Positions 1-6,099 of a DNA stretch of 6,578 nucleotides are shown piece by piece. The first letter of the stretch is position 1. Each line of letters begins with the position of its first letter. Source of the stretch: Treponema sp. UBA2869 (lineage in GTDB: Bacteria > Spirochaetota > Spirochaetia > Treponematales > Treponemataceae); contig DEEV01000102.1 in NCBI GenBank assembly GCA_002350445.1, positions 1,038 to 7,615 of the forward strand, written 5' to 3'. The notes beneath the pieces were generated by a model. The model was given only the letters and a program-made list of their open reading frames with translations. It was not told where the DNA came from and made no database searches. A program made the position numbers and the translations under genes.

Positions 1-443
1 TCACTTCCCTTGGTATGAATTCCTTTTCCGTGAATAATCATAACTTTATGAAGCCCACGGCGCATACAGTCACCAATAAAATAATTAAGGCGTTCCTCAG
101 CTTCATCCTGATGAAGACCATGCAAATCTATAAAAGCCTCTGGATTCATATTTAAGAGATAGTTTCTGTCGTTTAAGCGGCTGCGTTCTTCTGCCTCTTC
201 GGCCATTTTATCTTTATCAACAGTTCCGTAACGTCTAAGCCACATTTCCATAGGGTTTATTTTTCTGGAATTCTGCTGCCTGATTCTTTCTTCAAAATCA
301 CGTTCCGCCGCAAGCTCCTTTTCTTCTTTTGTTGGCGCATTTGCCTTTTTATGCGAAACTTGATTTTTATTTTCAGCCGGGCTTTTTTTCTTTTTTTCTG
401 ACTGAATTGCATCCCACTGATTTAAGATATCTTCCATATTCAT
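1..443 (-). CDS. Smr-domain protein (C-terminus cut by window edge)
   Basis: The first 147 residues are visible; the rest lies beyond base 1. Residues 1-100 are charged and probably helical or disordered (KKKK at 17-20, then a Lys/Glu/Arg-rich stretch). From about residue 103 the Smr (small MutS-related) fold begins: IDLHG at 105-109 matches the family LDxHG motif, and HGKGIHTKG at 138-146 matches the HGxGxG-type loop. Smr domains, known from MutS2 C-termini and as stand-alone proteins, act as nicking endonucleases or RNA-binding/cleaving modules in the cytoplasm. No MutS ATPase precedes it, so this is the stand-alone type. The ATG at 443 is chosen over the ATG at 437 because GGAGAG lies 9 bases upstream of it. 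It starts 6 bases after the BatD-like gene stops, so it probably shares that transcript, but no functional link to Bat proteins is evident. The exact substrate is unknown. Confidence 0.88.
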   Translation of the reverse strand, partial: MNMEDILNQWDAIQSEKKKKSPAENKNQVSHKKANAPTKEEKELAAERDFEERIRQQNSRKINPMEMWLRRYGTVDKDKMAEEAEERSRLNDRNYLLNMNPEAFIDLHGLHQDEAEERLNYFIGDCMRRGLHKVMIIHGKGIHTKGS

Positions 444-449
444 TTTGAA

Positions 450-1823
450 TTACTCTCCATTTATCAAAATTACATTATCTTTAAGGCACCAGCCGCTCTG
501 TTCGCTAAGTTCAACAAAATACCACCCGGCAGTTTCTTCCGAAATTTGAACGCGACTGCCTGCAGGAAGTTCTGTAAGACCTGACGCTTTTTCTTCTGGA
601 ATAGATTTTAATGTTCCGCCGGTAAAAATTCCGTATTTCTTTTTAAACTGAACTGCAGAATACAAAAGCTGAGTTGCAAGACCAACGGAAACAAGCGCAA
701 AAATCATTACAGGCAGCATCTGTTTTTTTCTAATTGCAATAAAAAGAATCAGAAGGCTTGCAAAAAGCAGCACTGCATACAAATATAAAATTCCTTTTGA
801 AAATTCATTTTTATCTGACGGAAGATTCAGCCTTTCTTCTTCGGCTTTACGTTCCTTTTTTATTTTTGAATAACCCGATATCGTAGACTTTTCTTTTGAC
901 CTTAGCCGCGAAATTTCTACGCAGTCATCGTAAGTAACCACAACCTCTTTAGCAGTAAGCCTTGCTTCGTCAGTTTTTTCAAACGCCTGGGCAAACGCCT
1001 TGTCCTGACTTTGAGATTCATTTGCCGCAAAGCCTTTCTGACTGTTTATAAAAAATTCCGGGAAGAGTATGTCGGTTTTATAGCCATCATAACTTGTTGC
1101 CGTAATTCTGATTTTAGGAAATGCAATTTTTCCCTCTGCAAGCGTAAACCATTCAAAAGTTGAAACCGGAATATAACTGTCTGTGTACTGCTTTTCGCGG
1201 TAGCGAATTTCCGTAATTTCGTAAACCTTTGTCTGCTTAAAAATAGATTCCTTTGGAATTTCCCAGTTGAAATTTATAAGCTGTGTTGCGTATTGAAGGT
1301 AAATTGTAAATATAAGCTTTTCACCGGTTTTTACATTCAGATTAAAATCGGCAGGCTCGTCGGAGAAAAATTCTTTGCCGTTTGAAAAAACAATTACTGC
1401 GCGAGGGCTCATATTTGCCGGATTATCTTTTATGCGGATTCGCGGGAAAACTGCCGAACGTGATTTTCCCTGAATTGTAAGCGGAAGCCGCGGAATCTGA
1501 TAATAACCTTTTTTAGAAAACGAATACCAGATTTCAATTTTTGTTCCACCTTCTTCTCCAAGATTTTCTGATTTATTCATGTTCTTAAAATTTATATTTT
1601 CTTTAAAAGCCGGAACATTCACCTGCACCTGCGATGCACGCACATTCGGAATTATCACTGTAAATTTTATATTGTCATTTACGTAAAAATTCTGACCTGC
1701 TTCCGGCTCAAAAGTGTACGAATTTTGTGAATATGCATTTGCGTAAAATAAAAATACAAACGCCAGCGCAATTAATAGTCGTTTTCCAAATTTTGAGGCT
1801 GGTTTGATTCGCTGTTTTTCCAT
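450..1823 (-). CDS. BatD-like exported membrane protein with C-terminal SH3 domain (BatD/BatE chimera)
   Basis: A 457-residue protein. Residues 1-33 form a Sec signal peptide: basic start (KFGKR at 11-15), hydrophobic core 16-28, likely cleavage near ANAYSQ (28-33). Residues about 34-262 are beta-rich and resemble BatD, the oxygen-tolerance family member that is usually exported and membrane-anchored. Residues 289-340 are a charged, probably helical linker. Two membrane segments follow at about 344-364 and 369-391, joined by a short RKKQ loop. Residues 396-455 look like a bacterial SH3 domain (glycine-rich start, AGSRVQI, GWYFVEL, GWCLKDN). A TM hairpin followed by SH3 is typical of BatE, so this appears to combine BatD and BatE without the BatE TPR part. 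Predicted topology puts both the BatD and SH3 domains in the periplasm. The ATG at 1823 is forced: TGA TAA lies just upstream in frame and no later start would keep the signal peptide. It overlaps the preceding gene by 52 bases. The BatD call is by pattern; an SH3 ligand such as peptidoglycan is inference. Confidence 0.82.
   Translation of the reverse strand: MEKQRIKPASKFGKRLLIALAFVFLFYANAYSQNSYTFEPEAGQNFYVNDNIKFTVIIPNVRASQVQVNVPAFKENINFKNMNKSENLGEEGGTKIEIWYSFSKKGYYQIPRLPLTIQGKSRSAVFPRIRIKDNPANMSPRAVIVFSNGKEFFSDEPADFNLNVKTGEKLIFTIYLQYATQLINFNWEIPKESIFKQTKVYEITEIRYREKQYTDSYIPVSTFEWFTLAEGKIAFPKIRITATSYDGYKTDILFPEFFINSQKGFAANESQSQDKAFAQAFEKTDEARLTAKEVVVTYDDCVEISRLRSKEKSTISGYSKIKKERKAEEERLNLPSDKNEFSKGILYLYAVLLFASLLILFIAIRKKQMLPVMIFALVSVGLATQLLYSAVQFKKKYGIFTGGTLKSIPEEKASGLTELPAGSRVQISEETAGWYFVELSEQSGWCLKDNVILINGE
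453..458 (-). promoter_or_regulatory. Ribosome binding site of the Smr gene
   Basis: GGAGAG on the minus strand overlaps the last codons of the BatD-like gene and sits 9 bases before the ATG at 443, but 15 before the next in-frame ATG at 437. This spacing decides the start of the Smr gene. Confidence 0.6.
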
Positions 1824-4246
1824 TGATTTTTATCATTCTCCTTTATATGACGGAACACTGCATTTTCCAAGTCGTTCAAATCTGATTTTTCATCACTTGC
1901 AGGCGTTAGCCGGCTTTCGTTCTGTTTTGCATTAACGTTTATCATCTGAAGGGAAAGTTCCAGATTTATTTTTGCATTAATTTTCGTATTATCTATTTCC
2001 AGGGCTTTTCTAAAAAATTCCCTTGCCTGTTCATAATTTGCATTTTTATGTTCGATAATTCCAGCATTATAATACGCCGCAAACCTTACGTTATCTGGAG
2101 CGGTAGCAGAAACTGCCGAAAAATTTTCCAGTGCAGATTCATTTTCATCAAGCATTGAATAAGCCGTTCCAAGATTATAATAGCAATAGGCAAGTTCATC
2201 CTGATTTTCTGTCTGCAAAGCCTCTTCTGCCGCTTTTTTAAACTGACTTACCGAATGCCGATACTGTTTTTTATGCCACGAATATGTGCCATCAAGAATT
2301 TTCGCAGTATTTCCGGAACAGCCGCTTAAATTTAAAACAGCAAGCACAACAAGCGACGCTCCTAAAGTTTTTTTAATATTCCGTGAAAACTTTTTTAAGT
2401 CAGCTTCTGTAAAGAAAAAGCTTAGCGCGAACGCGAAAATTGATGCCAGAAGGAAAAATCGGTAGCGCGGGATTGTTTTTGCTTCATAAGAAGTTATTCC
2501 GCCGTTTTCCAGTGTAAGCTGATTTAATAGCTGCATTGCAGAACCCCGCTGCGTTGAATTTACATAACTTACGCCAGCCTTGTTTTTATAAAAACTCATT
2601 TTGCCGTTTGCTTCGGAAATTGCCGCTTCAATTTGCTTTGTACGCAAAGCAGACTGAACTTTTGTTTTTTTATCTCCTGCAAGAATTTCTGTTTCTGTTT
2701 CTTTGCCAAAACCAACAATTGTTAAAGGAATTCCGCTTTTTATACATTCAACACAGGCATTAACAAGCTGACGATCAGTTTCTTCTCCATCTGTAAAAAC
2801 CCAGATCCGACCGGCAGCGGAATAGTTTTGAGGAAAACTTTCCTTTGCACATAATATTCCCTTTCCAAGGCTTGTGCCCGGCGCTGTCATAAGATTTGGA
2901 TTCATAACTTCAATCAGCGATTCAATAATGGAAGTATCTTCGGTAAGCGGAATTGCAGCAATACCTTCGCCCTTTGCAAGTACAACCGAAACATTTGTTC
3001 CATTCATATTTTTCAAAAGCTTTTTTGCATAAACGCCGACAGATTCCAGACGAGTCATTCCGCCAGGTCCGTCTTCGGCAAGCATACTGTTTGAAATATC
3101 AAAAACAAAAGAAACCGCTGCTTCGCTTTTCTGTACCGGAACAAAATACGTTCCCCATGCAATTCCCGAATGTGCCGTAAGAAGCAGTATAAAAGCCAGC
3201 ACTAAAAATGCTGAGCGCACGTAAAGGATTTTTTTTAATCTGAAACAAATCATTTCACGCAGGAAAATCCGCTTTATTATCCACGCCGCAATAAAAAGAA
3301 TAATTGCAACACGCAAAAGTTTCTGATAATAAAATTTATTCACATTTCTGTAAGAATAAGTCTGAGAAACAGATTCATTTTTTGCAACAGCCATAAGACT
3401 TGCTACAAGTTCGTTTATTGTCCGTACTTCAAAATATTGACCGTTTGCAATGGCAGCAATTTTCCTGAGCGACGCAGAATTAAAATCAGAATCAAGATAA
3501 CCTGAATAAAGCTTGCCGGTAACAGGATCTGTGTATTCAATTGGAACATTTCCCTTTGAGCCTACGCCAACAACATAAAGTGCAATGGAATTTTCACTTG
3601 CAATTTTTGCAGATGTTTCGGGATGAATTTCTCCGGCATTATTTTCTCCGTCGGTAAGCAGAATTATACATTTTTTTGGCGCCGAAGACGAAACAAGATG
3701 ACACACCGCCGTGCTAAGTCCGTCTCCAATTGCAGAACCGTTTCCTAAAATTCCGACCTTAAGTTCGTCCATTCTTGTGTTAAAAACAGAACGATCAGCT
3801 GTAGGAGGAACAAGCACGCTCGCCGAACTGCCAAGCGCAACAATCCCAAAACGACAGCCATCGTGCTCTATTGTAAGATTTTTGATTGAATTTTTTGCAG
3901 CCTCAAGGCGGGTAAGTCCGTCAACATCTTTTGCCGCCATAGAAGGACTTGTATCTACTACGAAAAAAATGTCCGTTCCAAGCGAAGAATAAACTTTTTC
4001 ACGAGTCAAAATTACAGGACTTGAAAAAGCCGCAGCACAAAAAATAAATGCAATTATTATCAAAAGATTTGCAAACGCTGAAAAAAATCTGTGCGCCTTT
4101 CCCTTATATTCAAAAGCTTTTCCGTTCCAGTTGAAAAAAACCGCCGTAAAAGAAATCTGATTGAAAATTTTTAAATGCCGCAAAATATAAAGCAGCGGAA
4201 TTAACAGTAAAAGCAAAAAGCCTGCAGGATTCTGAAATTCAAGCAT
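1772..4246 (-). CDS. BatA-BatB-BatC fusion: two VWA domains and a TPR region in one membrane protein
   Basis: 824 residues from the ATG at 4246, preferred because AGGAGG lies 7 bases upstream; an in-frame TTG at 4249 would add one residue at only 4-base spacing. Part 1 (1-330) is BatA: membrane segments near 10-23 and 55-75, then a VWA domain with MIDAS D98-x-S100-x-S102, GSAIGDGL at 170-177 and TDGENNAG from 198, and a third segment near 309-328. Part 2 (335-610) is BatB: a segment near 345-365, a second VWA with D383-x-S385-x-S387 followed by MLAED, GTSLG from 457 and TDGEE from 485, and a segment near 595-612. Part 3 begins with a basic stretch, a short hydrophobic run and the lipobox LSGC (Cys643), then about three TPR units (648-765) and a polar tail. 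Lysine/arginine-rich loops after the first, third and fifth segments place both VWA domains and the TPRs in the periplasm. BatA, BatB and BatC are usually separate proteins or a BatB-BatC pair. VWA domains bind a divalent metal and protein partners; MoxR is the expected ATPase partner. The exact role is unproven. Confidence 0.9.
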   Translation of the reverse strand: MLEFQNPAGFLLLLLIPLLYILRHLKIFNQISFTAVFFNWNGKAFEYKGKAHRFFSAFANLLIIIAFIFCAAAFSSPVILTREKVYSSLGTDIFFVVDTSPSMAAKDVDGLTRLEAAKNSIKNLTIEHDGCRFGIVALGSSASVLVPPTADRSVFNTRMDELKVGILGNGSAIGDGLSTAVCHLVSSSAPKKCIILLTDGENNAGEIHPETSAKIASENSIALYVVGVGSKGNVPIEYTDPVTGKLYSGYLDSDFNSASLRKIAAIANGQYFEVRTINELVASLMAVAKNESVSQTYSYRNVNKFYYQKLLRVAIILFIAAWIIKRIFLREMICFRLKKILYVRSAFLVLAFILLLTAHSGIAWGTYFVPVQKSEAAVSFVFDISNSMLAEDGPGGMTRLESVGVYAKKLLKNMNGTNVSVVLAKGEGIAAIPLTEDTSIIESLIEVMNPNLMTAPGTSLGKGILCAKESFPQNYSAAGRIWVFTDGEETDRQLVNACVECIKSGIPLTIVGFGKETETEILAGDKKTKVQSALRTKQIEAAISEANGKMSFYKNKAGVSYVNSTQRGSAMQLLNQLTLENGGITSYEAKTIPRYRFFLLASIFAFALSFFFTEADLKKFSRNIKKTLGASLVVLAVLNLSGCSGNTAKILDGTYSWHKKQYRHSVSQFKKAAEEALQTENQDELAYCYYNLGTAYSMLDENESALENFSAVSATAPDNVRFAAYYNAGIIEHKNANYEQAREFFRKALEIDNTKINAKINLELSLQMINVNAKQNESRLTPASDEKSDLNDLENAVFRHIKENDKNQWKNSESNQPQNLENDY
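1838..1844 (-). promoter_or_regulatory. Candidate ribosome binding site of the BatD-like gene, at unusually long spacing
   Basis: AAAGGAG on the minus strand lies inside the end of the BatA-BatB-BatC gene, 14 bases before the ATG at 1823, which is longer than the usual 5-9. A nearer ATG (1836-1834) is only one base from it, is out of frame with the BatD-like gene and opens nothing recognisable. Start-site use here may depend on coupling to translation of the upstream gene. Confidence 0.4.
2318..2329 (-). other. Internal lipobox LSGC in the fusion protein
   Basis: Codons 640-643 read L-S-G-C, a perfect bacterial lipobox, preceded by a basic stretch (KKFSRNIKKT, 618-627) and a hydrophobic run of about 13 residues. 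This is the layout of a lipoprotein signal peptide placed inside a longer chain. No ATG precedes it in frame near the junction, so it is not an obvious separate start. It is probably the remnant of a stand-alone TPR lipoprotein (BatC-like); whether signal peptidase II still cuts here is unknown. Confidence 0.55.
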
Positions 4247-5190
4247 CAAACAGCCTCCTGATTTTCTTCCGCTTTTTCAATTTCTTCTATAGCTGTAATG
4301 GAATCTAAAAGCGTCATTATAAAAAGTTCCTGCTCGTTAGCTGAAAAAACAAAATTTTTGCAATAACGAACTTTGTCGGTAAAAGTAAAAATATCTGTTA
4401 TTTTATTAAACGCTTCCTGTTTTTTCTGAGAAAGGTTCAGATTAATTTTCATGTCCGGCGAAGTAATTTTTGTAAAAGGCAAATCAAAACGAATTTCAAG
4501 ATAATTTCGCATGATTTTTTGAATCTGAGTCGCAACTTCCGTTTCCCAGGTTGTTGAATCCAGGTAGGCTTCTTCTGCCTGTAATTCCGAATTTCCCGCA
4601 CCGCCCGCAGATTTTTTTATTTTTTTAGAATTTTTGTCGGTTTTTAAAAGATTTTTGAGCAGCTTTTTTGTAAGCCGTTCGTTTTTTTTGTATTTTCGAC
4701 GCAGTTTTCTTTCTTTAAAAAACAAACCAACTTTTTTTCGCTTGATAATGAGGTTTATAAGCAGAATTGAAACTGCAAGAAAAACAAGCAGAATTGCATA
4801 AAGTTTGTATGCCGTGCCCGGCAAAAGCAGCGGAGGATTTACGTCTCGTAAGGTTGACGCAGAAACCTGTTCTGAAACTGACTGTATGTTTACCGCGCTA
4901 AAAGAAATCTCTACGGAAGTTTCCGGATTTGCTTCAGAAACAAGCCTGTAATTCGGAAAAAACAGATCTCCGGTTTTCCACGGAACAAAAGTTATAGAAA
5001 GCTGATAAAAATCTGTTCCGGAATGAAGAAGCTTTATATCACGAATTTCATAATCACTAGATTCTGTCTGTGAAGAAAAACCTGCTTCAACAAGATTTTT
5101 TACGTTTGAGTTGAATGTACAGCGAAGCTCTGCAGGGTCGCCTATATATACTTTTTTTGGAATTAAAACCTGCTGTGGCGATATTTTCAT
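4246..5190 (-). CDS. DUF4381-like single-pass membrane protein with an extra N-terminal beta domain
   Basis: A 314-residue protein in the slot between DUF58 and BatA, where Bat operons often encode a DUF4381 protein. Residues 1-110 look beta-rich (VYIGDPAEL near 14, FVPWKTGDLFFP at 68-79), weakly like one BatD-type immunoglobulin-like domain. LRDVNPPLLLPG at 114-125 resembles the LRDI...PP...PG lead-in of DUF4381, followed by one membrane segment at about 129-149. A strongly basic, lysine-rich stretch (150-193) follows, then a helical region (about 215-300) with MRNYLEIRFDLPF at 227-239, like the conserved DUF4381 end. The basic stretch places the C-terminus in the cytosol and so the N-terminal domain in the periplasm, yet there is no signal peptide. 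The start at 5190 is fixed: in-frame TAA codons lie upstream with no start between. Its ATG overlaps the DUF58 stop (ATGA), suggesting coupled translation; no strong Shine-Dalgarno is seen. It may link periplasmic VWA proteins to cytosolic MoxR/DUF58 (inference). Family call is moderately sure. Confidence 0.68.
   Translation of the reverse strand: MKISPQQVLIPKKVYIGDPAELRCTFNSNVKNLVEAGFSSQTESSDYEIRDIKLLHSGTDFYQLSITFVPWKTGDLFFPNYRLVSEANPETSVEISFSAVNIQSVSEQVSASTLRDVNPPLLLPGTAYKLYAILLVFLAVSILLINLIIKRKKVGLFFKERKLRRKYKKNERLTKKLLKNLLKTDKNSKKIKKSAGGAGNSELQAEEAYLDSTTWETEVATQIQKIMRNYLEIRFDLPFTKITSPDMKINLNLSQKKQEAFNKITDIFTFTDKVRYCKNFVFSANEQELFIMTLLDSITAIEEIEKAEENQEAV
4254..4259 (-). promoter_or_regulatory. 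Ribosome binding site of the BatA-BatB-BatC gene
   Basis: A perfect AGGAGG lies within the last codons of the DUF4381-like gene, 7 bases before the ATG at 4246 and only 4 before the TTG at 4249. It is the strongest Shine-Dalgarno in the window and supports the ATG start, with the previous stop and this start sharing one base (TGATG). Confidence 0.75.
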
Positions 5191-6071
5191 CTTTTTGCCC
5201 CAAAAATGCCGTTAAGAACATGGAAAGGTTCTTTTTTAGTATCCATTATGACCGGAAGAATTCCATGCTTTACGCAGCAGTCATTCCAGCGGGTTTCCAG
5301 AGCTTTTGAATAACTGCGCCACTCTTTTTTTAAGCTTTGCGAAGAAGATGGCAGCATCATTTTTTTGTGACTTTCTGCATCTTCAAAAAGCACAGTTCCA
5401 ATAGACGGAAGTTCATCATCAAAAGTATCATGGACACGAAGCGCAATAACATCATTTTTCTGTGCAAGTGAAATTAAAGGCTTTTCATAGTCATCGGTCT
5501 TAAAATCTGAAATAACAAAAACAAGCGAACGTTTTTTTAAAAGGCTTCCGGCTCCATTCAATGCATTAGAAAGTGCCGAGCCTTCAGAATGATTTTCTGA
5601 AAGTCTGTCTAACCTTGTAAGTAAAAGCATTGTTCTTTCGCGGCCTAGTTCCGGCTTACACGAAAAAAACACTTCTCCGTCAAAAAATACTGCACCAACA
5701 GGACAGTTATTTAATTCTGCCGCAATGGAAATAAGCGCAGCCGCTTCCGAAGCAGATTCATACTTTGTCCGTTTATTACCTGTTTCCAGAAACATGGAAG
5801 AAGAAACGTCCAGAATCAAAAAAATCTGAAGTTCACGTTCTTCTTCGTAAATTTTTACGTAAGGGCGGTTCATTCTTGCCGTAACGTTCCAGTCCAGCGT
5901 GCGTATATCATCACCGGGAATATAATCGCGAACACCGGAAAATTCCATTCCCTGCCCTTTATAAAGCGAGCGGAAATTTCCAGCCTTCATTCCTTCGGCA
6001 AGGTCGCGTGCAATAATACGCAGATAAGAGGCTTTTTTTACAAGATTTTCGTTATCAGACAAAAAATTCAT
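5187..6071 (-). CDS. DUF58 family protein with VWA-like fold
   Basis: 294 residues with no signal peptide or membrane segment, so cytosolic. The DUF58 signature is clear: GMEFSGVRDYIPGDDIRTLDW at 41-61 (broken here as GMEFSGVRDY then IPGDDIRTLDW), followed by ARMNRPYVKIYEEERE (65-80). A VWA-like core follows, with metal-site motif D88-x-S90-x-S92 in LDVSSSM and a late acidic strand end VISDF (186-190). Length is typical of the short, single-domain DUF58 proteins found beside MoxR. The family is expected to partner the MoxR ATPase and is often assumed to pass its action to membrane VWA proteins, but its biochemical role is not established. The ATG at 6071 is 28 bases after the moxR stop; an in-frame TAG upstream rules out a longer form. 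No strong ribosome site is visible in that gap, so coupling to moxR translation is plausible. The stop overlaps the next gene's ATG. Confidence 0.93.
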   Translation of the reverse strand: MNFLSDNENLVKKASYLRIIARDLAEGMKAGNFRSLYKGQGMEFSGVRDYIPGDDIRTLDWNVTARMNRPYVKIYEEERELQIFLILDVSSSMFLETGNKRTKYESASEAAALISIAAELNNCPVGAVFFDGEVFFSCKPELGRERTMLLLTRLDRLSENHSEGSALSNALNGAGSLLKKRSLVFVISDFKTDDYEKPLISLAQKNDVIALRVHDTFDDELPSIGTVLFEDAESHKKMMLPSSSQSLKKEWRSYSKALETRWNDCCVKHGILPVIMDTKKEPFHVLNGIFGAKR

Positions 6072-6099
6072 CTTTGCGGCTTTCTTACACTAATTTAAA

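Noticed and set aside
2335..2365. Separate TPR lipoprotein starting at an internal GTG after AGGAG
   Set aside because: AGGAG followed 11 bases later by an in-frame GTG exists, but that start would remove the basic stretch needed for a working lipoprotein signal, so an independent gene is unlikely.
2536..3992. Plus-strand open frames at 2536-2763, 2953-3180 and 3711-3992
   Set aside because: They lie fully inside the fusion gene on the opposite strand, lack recognisable domains and are compositional shadows of its coding frame.
5185..5200. Programmed frameshift joining DUF58 to the DUF4381-like protein at the run of A before ATGA
   Set aside because: The run is only five A and does not fit a standard slippery heptamer; a simple ATGA stop-start overlap explains the junction.
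6072..6099. Promoter or terminator in the 28-base gap between moxR and the DUF58 gene
   Set aside because: No convincing -35/-10 pair, hairpin or T-run is present on the minus strand in this short gap.
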